A stretch of DNA of 64,000 nt from assembly GCA_026126105.1 (NCBI GenBank), contig JAHCJV010000013.1:25794-89793 (forward strand), read 5' to 3'. This stretch comes from Enhydrobacter sp. (lineage in GTDB: Bacteria > Pseudomonadota > Alphaproteobacteria > Reyranellales > Reyranellaceae). Each line of letters starts with the position of its first letter. The first letter of the stretch is position 1. The notes beneath the pieces are model-generated. The model was not told the DNA's origin. It did not search any database and worked only from the letters and a program-made list of their open reading frames with translations. Positions 59,642 to 64,000 of the stretch are shown here, piece by piece. Made by a program: the position numbers and the translations under genes.

Positions 59642-60325
59642 TTACGCAGTCAGAGCCACCCGCTCCATCAGATCGGGCCGATTGTTTCGCACGTTGCCAA
59701 CGTCGGACCCGACTTCCCAAACGTCAATCGCACCGCCGTACGGCTTCATTATCTGAGCGGCGATTTCTGGCGGGCTTCGCATCCAATCGTCGAACTGGTC
59801 CTCTTCCAAGATCACGGGCATTCGGTCGTGATAGCTCGATGTGGACGGTGCGGCATCCGTGGTGACGATTGAGAAGCTCGTGATGCCCGGCCCGCCATCG
59901 CCCTTCCACACGTCATAGACGCCGGCGAATCCGAATGGCTTTGAATTGGGTGCGAAGTGAAACGGCTTCTTGGTCTTGGCGGTGACCTTCTGCCACTCGT
60001 ACCAGCCGGTCGCCGGGACTACGCACCGACGCTGTTTGAACGATTCCCGGTACGTGGGTGCCGTAAGGATTCGATCCGACCTCGCGTTGATTGTCGAATA
60101 CGGCTGCTTCGCGAGTTGCTCCGGCTTGAGCCAGAACGGGATCAATCCCCACCCTGCCATGGCGATTTCCCGCCCGTTTCCATGCGGGCGGAGGATCGGC
60201 ATCACATGCGTTGGAGCGACGTTGAAGTTCTCCTTCAGGCGCTCCGGCTTCTCTTCGGGCAGAGTGAGCCGATAAAGGTTTACAAGGTCCTGCCAAGTCA
60301 GGTTGAAAGTGTAACGACCGCACAT
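59642..60325 (-). CDS. yedK: SOS response-associated peptidase (SRAP, YedK/HMCES family)
   Basis: This 227-residue protein crosslinks to abasic sites in single-stranded DNA and shields them from cleavage. The catalytic residues are all visible: Cys2 (exposed after Met removal, 'MCGRYTF'), Asn80 in 'INARSD', Glu110 in 'GWYEWQK' and His166 in 'HDRMPVIL'. 'FNVAPTHVMPIL' and 'MAGWGLIPFW' complete the family pattern. The ATG at 60325 is fixed by the required Cys2 and by GGGAGG upstream. A perfect alphaproteobacterial LexA box lies 36 bases ahead of the start. Copies in mobile islands are common. Confidence 0.96.
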   Translation of the reverse strand: MCGRYTFNLTWQDLVNLYRLTLPEEKPERLKENFNVAPTHVMPILRPHGNGREIAMAGWGLIPFWLKPEQLAKQPYSTINARSDRILTAPTYRESFKQRRCVVPATGWYEWQKVTAKTKKPFHFAPNSKPFGFAGVYDVWKGDGGPGITSFSIVTTDAAPSTSSYHDRMPVILEEDQFDDWMRSPPEIAAQIMKPYGGAIDVWEVGSDVGNVRNNRPDLMERVALTA

Positions 60326-60360
60326 GAATTCGCGCCTCCCGTACCCGCCAAGGATAGGCA

Positions 60361-60375
60361 GAACAGAGCGAGAAC
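60361..60375 (-). promoter_or_regulatory. LexA (SOS) box GTTC-N7-GTTC ahead of SRAP
   Basis: On the minus strand the sequence reads GTTCTCGCTCTGTTC, an exact match to the direct-repeat SOS box of Alphaproteobacteria (GAAC-N7-GAAC on the other strand). It ends 36 bases upstream of the SRAP start codon, where it would overlap the promoter. This predicts that SRAP, and perhaps the zinc-ribbon gene after it, is induced by DNA damage. Confidence 0.85.
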
Positions 60376-60418
60376 ACAATCGCGAGACCCGCAGTACCAG
60401 CATGCGACGCGGTGACCA

Positions 60419-60450
60419 CTTCTCGACCTTGATCCGGAACGGTCGAGAAG
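60419..60450. repeat. 10-bp perfect inverted repeat in the SRAP upstream region
   Basis: CTTCTCGACC (60419-60428) and GGTCGAGAAG (60441-60450) form a perfect 10-bp stem with a 12-base loop. It lies upstream of the LexA box and downstream of the metallopeptidase gene on the minus strand. It may terminate that transcript or bind a regulator. No T-run follows on either strand. Confidence 0.5.
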
Positions 60451-60467
60451 CGTGGTGCGATGATCGA

Positions 60468-60680
60468 TCAGATGTACGACTGCGAGCCTTCACAAGCTCC
60501 CGTTGGGGTCGACCTAGAATGGTCGGCCCCCATGGTAATCCGTGTCAGTCTCTGCAGGCTTCGGACCTTGGACTCCGTAAGGAACTCGCCCACGCTGCCG
60601 GGTACGTACTTGGATGAAGGTTCTCGAATGATGGGTTGAAATCCCACTATTTCGGGATTGGCAAGCTTGCGGTTAGGCAC
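60468..60680 (-). CDS. possible 70-residue protein (low confidence)
   Basis: The frame opens with GTG (60680-60678) overlapping the stop of the metallopeptidase gene, so it could be a third coupled gene. The product ('VGFQPIIREPSSKYVPGSVGEFLTESKVRSLQRLTRITMG') shows no family that I recognise. An inverted repeat AATCCC/GGGATT (60640-60645, 60654-60659) lies inside it. It may equally be non-coding. Apart from it, the 347 bases 60326-60672 hold only the LexA box and the inverted repeats. Confidence 0.3.
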   Translation of the reverse strand: MPNRKLANPEIVGFQPIIREPSSKYVPGSVGEFLTESKVRSLQRLTRITMGADHSRSTPTGACEGSQSYI

Positions 60681-61140
60681 GATAGCAGCCCCGGCTTGAA
60701 AAGGATGATTGAGCGGCCTTCACCCTTCTAACTATAGACGGCCAAAACCTCTGCACGAGTATGTGACATCGTTTGACATCGGCCACATCGTAGTCGCCCG
60801 CTAACCTTGCGTCCGAAGCGGAGAGTTCACGGTCGCCGCGCTCCAACTCTGCGGCGATGTCGACATGCGAGGTAACGGCGGCAAGGCACAGTGCCTCCGC
60901 CACGACGCCGGAAAGCCCGATGAGCCGTCGTCGATTCTCAGACGTGGTCAGTAGGGTGTGCTCGAACATGATCCAGCCCTTGTAGAACCGATCACCTTCA
61001 ACTGAACCCTCTAGGTTTTCTTCGATGTGAATCGTTCCGCCAACTTCGAAGTGTCGCGCAACGGCGAGATGTGCGTGTTCGTGGGTGAGAACCGTGAGAA
61101 GGTCGTACTGCCTCACCATCTCAATCGCTTTCTGGTCCAT
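60673..61140 (-). CDS. M41/FtsH-peptidase-like HExxH protein
   Basis: This 155-residue protein contains HEHAH at 20-24 ('TVLTHEHAHLAVARHF'), a zinc-metallopeptidase HExxH motif. It is followed by 'IGLSGVVAEALCLAAVTSH' (about 74-92) and 'LSASDARLAGDYDVADVKRC' (about 106-125), in which an aspartate could be the third ligand, as in the FtsH M41 domain. The AAA module of FtsH is absent, so this is a stand-alone, mini-protease-like protein. The ATG is one base after the stop of the ribbon-helix-helix gene. Catalytic activity is inferred from the motif only. Confidence 0.65.
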   Translation of the reverse strand: MDQKAIEMVRQYDLLTVLTHEHAHLAVARHFEVGGTIHIEENLEGSVEGDRFYKGWIMFEHTLLTTSENRRRLIGLSGVVAEALCLAAVTSHVDIAAELERGDRELSASDARLAGDYDVADVKRCHILVQRFWPSIVRRVKAAQSSFSSRGCYRA

Positions 61141-61141
61141 T

Positions 61142-61336
61142 TTAGCGGCCCCCAACGAACGCAGCGACCGCGCGCTGAATAACTTCAGCCATGGCGACAC
61201 CGAGTTCGGCAGCTTTGACTTTGAGAAGTCTAATGGTCTCCACGGGCAGGCCGTGCACGTGAAAGGAACGCCGCCCAGCGTAAGCGGATTCACGTCCTAC
61301 CCTAGACGGGTCTCGATTCATAAACGACTTAGGCAT
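61142..61336 (-). CDS. ribbon-helix-helix DNA-binding protein (antitoxin-like)
   Basis: This 64-residue basic protein ends in a classic ribbon-helix-helix: strand 'RSFHVHGLP' (23-31), helix 'VETIRLLKVKAAELG' and helix 'AMAEVIQRAVAAFVGG'. Such Arc/FitA-like proteins are dimeric repressors and frequent antitoxins. It is followed one base later by the HExxH gene, and a dyad lies 20 bases upstream of its start, where an autorepressor would bind. GGAG lies upstream of the ATG at moderate distance. Confidence 0.78.
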   Translation of the reverse strand: MPKSFMNRDPSRVGRESAYAGRRSFHVHGLPVETIRLLKVKAAELGVAMAEVIQRAVAAFVGGR

Positions 61337-61355
61337 AGCTATTCATCTCCATGTT

Positions 61356-61379
61356 CACGATCCATGATTTTGAATCGTG
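61356..61379. promoter_or_regulatory. dyad CACGAT-N12-ATCGTG upstream of the RHH gene
   Basis: Perfect 6-bp inverted arms (CACGAT at 61356-61361, ATCGTG at 61374-61379) flank an AT-rich spacer, placed 20-43 bases upstream of the ribbon-helix-helix start codon. This is the position expected for an operator used in autoregulation. The binding protein is inferred. Confidence 0.45.
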
Positions 61380-61718
61380 CAAAGGCCCAAGCACTCTCGG
61401 ACAATTGGATACCGAACAGACCGTCAGAGTCAGATCGGTATAAACACGGGGACTGTTCCGTGGCGCTATGAACTCAGCCCTATGCGAGCGCACTTAGGGT
61501 AAGTTCGTTTACTCGTCAACCAACCCGACGAGTTTATTTGTTCGATGCCGGAATAACCGGGGCGGACTTCTGCGATTCTCTCAATCGGCCGTCTCGGCTA
61601 TGCTTTTTTAGGTCTGATTGTATTGGCGTATACGTCGGTGTGTCCGGAATACAACACCTTGAAACTGAAAAAGACCAACTGCCTCTCCTGTCGTCTGCCA
61701 TGGTCGCGCAACAAGGAT
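61380..61718. other. 339-base stretch without a supportable gene
   Basis: I see no gene with a credible start here; short minus-strand frames lack ribosome-binding sites. It contains a 7-bp hairpin ACTCGTC-N9-GACGAGT (61511-61517, 61527-61533) followed on the plus strand by TTATTTG, a weak intrinsic-terminator-like structure. The DNA is more AT-rich than the rest of the window. Promoters for the ribbon-helix-helix operon probably lie at its left end. Confidence 0.45.
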
Positions 61719-61874
61719 TTAAACCCGGAATTGCGCCGCGCTAGATCGGGCCGCGCCGAGATCGGCCTCGACCGACGCCTCGATGATCTCCTGAACCAGT
61801 TGGCGGCGACGGTGTTCGAGCGCAGCCAGTTCGAGATCAAGCTGTTCGCGGTAGCTCATTCGGTCGAGCGTCAT
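61719..61874 (-). CDS. 51-residue helical protein coupled to the primase-helicase gene
   Basis: The protein starts 'MTLDRMSYREQLDLELAALEHRRRQLVQEIIEASVEADLG' and ends 'AARSSAAQFRV'. It is highly charged and should form one long helix, possibly a coiled coil. The start overlaps the last 38 bases of the upstream helicase gene, and GGGGAGG lies eight bases ahead of the ATG, a strong ribosome-binding site. Base composition at codon third positions is GC-rich as expected. It is below usual length cut-offs and easily missed. Function is unknown; helicase accessory or packaging roles are only guesses. Confidence 0.65.
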   Translation of the reverse strand: MTLDRMSYREQLDLELAALEHRRRQLVQEIIEASVEADLGAARSSAAQFRV

Positions 61875-63732
61875 TTCCGTTTCCTCCCCTTGCGCCGCGC
61901 TGGCGTTCGCGCATCTGTTCCAGCATGGTCTTGGCGCGGCTCATCGGTACGACCGGGGCCCGTAGAAAGTCGCTGACCTCGATGATGTCCTGCGCCTCTG
62001 CCTTGCCCTGCTGAACCAGAACCCATCCCCGGGCACTCTCGGTGCGCTTGTCCGTGACGTTGCCGAGCGCCCGTAGTCGCTTCAACCCGTTCACCATGTA
62101 AGTCTGGCTACGGCAGCCTTGGAATACCTGCGTCTGTTCGCACCACGCAGCATAGCGGCTGAACAGTTCCGCCGTGCTCAGGAAGGCTCCGGGTCTCCAG
62201 AGGCGATTCTCGGTCTGCTGCTGGAAAAAGCTGACGACGGCATCCTGAGCCGACGCGATCACGTCGTCCTTCAGTTCGGTATTCACGGCCTCCCGTAGCA
62301 GGCCGGCGTCGACCTGAATGGTATCCAACCATGCTCCGAATTCTGCAAGGGCCGACCGGTACCGGGCGGGGTCTCGAAGCACAGGTTCAAGCCGATCAAT
62401 GAGAGCGAGCGCTCGCGCCTTATCGTTGGTCGACGCGATCATCATGTTCCTGCGGTCGGCACCGTCGATGCGGATTGGGCTGAGGTCATTCGTCAGGTAC
62501 AGCCAGTTGGCGATGGTCGGGATCTCCCAAACGCCTACATGGCGACCACGGACGCTTACCGAGCGCGAGCCGATCCATGTCTTCTGCTGCGAGTAAAACC
62601 TCTTCTTCTCTGTCACATTGATCTCGTCGGCGACGATCAGGGACTTGCCAACAATCCAATTCGACCACTCCCCTGTCATCTCCGCGTCGTTTGCAACGGA
62701 AGCGTTTCGACGCCCGACGAGTTCAGCCAGCATCGAGGCGAACACGGTTTTGCCGATCCCCTGCGCGACCGAGACTAGCCAGAGACACGTCGGCAAGGCG
62801 ATGCCGGGCTTCTGGTAGGTGTGCGCGACCCAGTGTAGAGCCCATCTCGTCGGGCTCCGGGAGCCGGTGTCGCCGATGTCGGCCTCGATCTCGTCCATGG
62901 GCCGGTGGTCGTTCAGCAGGTTCTGCAGGAAGAACTCCCGGACCAGCCGGCCATCCTCGCCGAAGGATGTCGGCTGGAGCCGAGGAGCCAGTCTCAGGTT
63001 CAGGTACGTGCGACCTTGATACTCCACGAAGTCGGACTCGACTGGGCTCGTCAGGGTGCCATCGATGACCGGTAGTAGCGACTGCCGGAAGAGAGCGTCT
63101 ACGTCCATGGACTTGAAGCGTACGCCACGAGCCCGGAGCAGATCGCACCATTCCGTCTTGATCTTTCCAATCGCCGCCCCTTGCGTCAGAGCAGATGCCG
63201 ACCATGCTCCGGAATGCGCCCGGACCCAGAAACCATCGTTCTGTCTCACGACGACCTGACCGATCACACCCGCGAGCCGTTCGAGACCCTGACAGGCACC
63301 GGCCAGATACTTCGCGACGAAGCCGGCAGGCTTGCAGGCCCGAACGTCACCCATTTCGACGATCTGCCCGGCCGGGCACATGAGATCGATGCCAAGCGGA
63401 ACGTCAATCTCGACCTCGGCTTCCGGGTCGGGCCCCTTCCACAACGACCTGATCAGGCCCTCTGTACACATCTTGCCCTCGATCTCACGAGTCTGGCAGT
63501 CGGGTAGCGGTTCGTGTTCCCGAGCGTTTGGGTCGAAGTACATGACGAAGGCATCGCTGAAGGTCCGAATGACCCGGGCGATTTCGGCCTCAATAAAGTC
63601 GCCATCGACCGGGACGAGAACTCGCCGCTTCTCGTCGGTCCAATGCAAGGTTGCCTTCATCCCCAAGCTACGAAACCTGTCGATGATGGTCTCGATGGGT
63701 ATCGAGCCATGGGCGTCTAGGGTAATGATCAT
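61837..63732 (-). CDS. phage/plasmid-type SF3 helicase, DUF5906-like primase-helicase
   Basis: This 631-residue protein has an SF3-like P-loop (Walker A 'SVAQGIGKTVFASMLAELVG', GIGKT near 325-329), Walker B 'SLIVADEIN' (Asp369, Glu370) and a motif C-like 'NWLYLTNDLSPIRIDGADRRNMMIAS' (about 409-434). That is the arrangement of replication helicases of phages, satellites and integrative plasmids. The N-terminal roughly 230 residues, with 'HWTDEKRRVLVPVDGDFIEAEI' and a cysteine-containing middle, could hold a primase-like module but lack clear motifs. ATG 63732 is preferred over GTG 63777 because a strong terminator hairpin covers the latter. It is likely the replication protein of a mobile element. 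Confidence 0.82.
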   Translation of the reverse strand: MIITLDAHGSIPIETIIDRFRSLGMKATLHWTDEKRRVLVPVDGDFIEAEIARVIRTFSDAFVMYFDPNAREHEPLPDCQTREIEGKMCTEGLIRSLWKGPDPEAEVEIDVPLGIDLMCPAGQIVEMGDVRACKPAGFVAKYLAGACQGLERLAGVIGQVVVRQNDGFWVRAHSGAWSASALTQGAAIGKIKTEWCDLLRARGVRFKSMDVDALFRQSLLPVIDGTLTSPVESDFVEYQGRTYLNLRLAPRLQPTSFGEDGRLVREFFLQNLLNDHRPMDEIEADIGDTGSRSPTRWALHWVAHTYQKPGIALPTCLWLVSVAQGIGKTVFASMLAELVGRRNASVANDAEMTGEWSNWIVGKSLIVADEINVTEKKRFYSQQKTWIGSRSVSVRGRHVGVWEIPTIANWLYLTNDLSPIRIDGADRRNMMIASTNDKARALALIDRLEPVLRDPARYRSALAEFGAWLDTIQVDAGLLREAVNTELKDDVIASAQDAVVSFFQQQTENRLWRPGAFLSTAELFSRYAAWCEQTQVFQGCRSQTYMVNGLKRLRALGNVTDKRTESARGWVLVQQGKAEAQDIIEVSDFLRAPVVPMSRAKTMLEQMRERQRGARGGNGNDARPNELPRTA

Positions 63733-63753
63733 GTGTCCAAGGTCCTCAATGAA

Positions 63754-63797
63754 AACGGGCGCTGAACCCGGCCCCACCCGTGTGTTCAGCGCCCGTT
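63754..63797 (-). terminator. intrinsic terminator upstream of the primase-helicase gene
   Basis: A perfect 14-bp inverted repeat (AACGGGCGCTGAAC at 63754-63767, GTTCAGCGCCCGTT at 63784-63797) encloses a 16-base loop. On the minus strand the right arm is followed by TTTTC, giving a rho-independent terminator for genes to the right of the window, or an attenuator for the helicase gene whose ATG is 22 bases beyond. Confidence 0.75.
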
Positions 63798-64000
63798 GAG
63801 GATGCGGGGGCTTCCCGCTCTAGGACCTCGTTGAAACTCTGTGTGAGACGAGTGGGGTCGTACTCAGTATTCCTACTTATGTCGCAAGCCGAACGGCCTG
63901 CTATTTCTGGTAACTATCCCGAAAGCGCTCCAGATCAAGCCTCTTGTGGTGGATCGAGCCCGGCGTCAGGCGCGTCAGCCAGCGTCAGGGGACGAAGACC
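63798..64000. other. window end: possible gene tail and CTGACGC repeats
   Basis: On the minus strand a short open frame (63984-63900) ends in 'LTPGSIHHKRLDLERFRDSYQK' before a TAG and looks like the tail of a small protein. A stop at 63987-63985 and the lack of a start prevent calling it. Three copies of GCGTCAG (63963-63969, 63972-63978, 63982-63988) occur at 9-10 base spacing, which could be chance within coding DNA or iteron-like sites. Confidence 0.3.

Noticed and set aside
60600..60665. tRNA-like stretch GGTTGAAATCCC
   Set aside because: No matching acceptor stem, D-arm or anticodon arm could be built around it.
61534..61701. 55-codon minus-strand frame after the 51-residue gene
   Set aside because: No ribosome-binding site, odd codon use and no recognisable feature.
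61598..61840. 80-codon minus-strand frame
   Set aside because: Mostly an out-of-frame shadow of the 51-residue gene, with a TTG start and arginine-rich product.
63963..63988. Iteron array for a plasmid origin
   Set aside because: Only three 7-bp repeats with uneven spacing at the window edge, possibly within coding DNA; noted but not claimed.

Overview
The window is GC-rich, densely packed chromosomal DNA from what looks like an alphaproteobacterium. The support is the gene content (several dipeptide-type ABC importers, luciferase-like monooxygenases, Baeyer-Villiger-type monooxygenases, molybdenum hydroxylase subunits, RTX proteins), the use of GTG/TTG starts and ATGA overlaps, and an alphaproteobacterial-type SOS box (GAAC-N7-GAAC) at 60361-60375. 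A soil or water heterotroph of the Reyranella or Bradyrhizobium kind would fit, but the genus cannot be fixed from sequence reading alone.

Region 1 (1-16756) is transport-heavy. It begins inside a solute-binding protein gene, followed on the same strand by a flavin monooxygenase and then asd. It continues with a lone permease pair (4117-5966), a complete six-gene operon of 2-oxoglutarate oxygenase, binding protein, two permeases and two ATPases (6103-12779), a palindrome-ended repeat, and a second set of two ATPases divergent from a Tat-type binding protein (12926-16756). Together these could form two or three peptide, opine or nickel-type uptake systems.

Region 2 (16782-36444) is metabolic. 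It holds a leftward operon of enolase-superfamily enzyme, NIPSNAP protein, molybdopterin hydroxylase subunit and 2-hydroxyacid dehydrogenase (22467-17345). A rightward block follows with an MsrQ-like haem membrane protein, modABC, a ModE-type regulator, a flavodoxin-fold reductase and a glutamate synthase-like protein. After that come a beta-propeller protein, an aminotransferase, a VOC protein, an SRPBCC/YceI/AHSA1 operon with a dyad operator, and a gamma-glutamyltransferase. Molybdate uptake and the two molybdenum hydroxylase subunits (18228-20564 and 44383-46698) fit together functionally.

Region 3 (36445-47513) starts with a lower-GC DUF433/PIN-type toxin-antitoxin-like pair. It then holds a monooxygenase cluster: two Baeyer-Villiger-type flavoproteins flank three luciferase-like monooxygenase genes, the first broken by a one-base frameshift, followed by a molybdenum hydroxylase subunit and a DUF938 methyltransferase.

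Region 4 (47646-57586) is a secreted calcium-binding protein cluster. It contains a seven-repeat FG-GAP propeller fused to RTX repeats, a pure RTX protein, and a PQQ-type sugar dehydrogenase fused to RTX repeats. The first of these is bracketed by two nearly identical UPF0114 membrane protein genes. No type I secretion genes are in the window.

Region 5 (57587-64000) looks like an accessory island. It has short genes, longer intergenic stretches and mixed codon use. It carries two lipoproteins, an SOS-box-controlled SRAP (YedK) protein with a zinc-ribbon partner, a ribbon-helix-helix plus HExxH metallopeptidase pair with a candidate operator, a 51-residue helical protein, and an SF3-type primase-helicase behind a strong intrinsic terminator. 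These are the most likely places for something undescribed.
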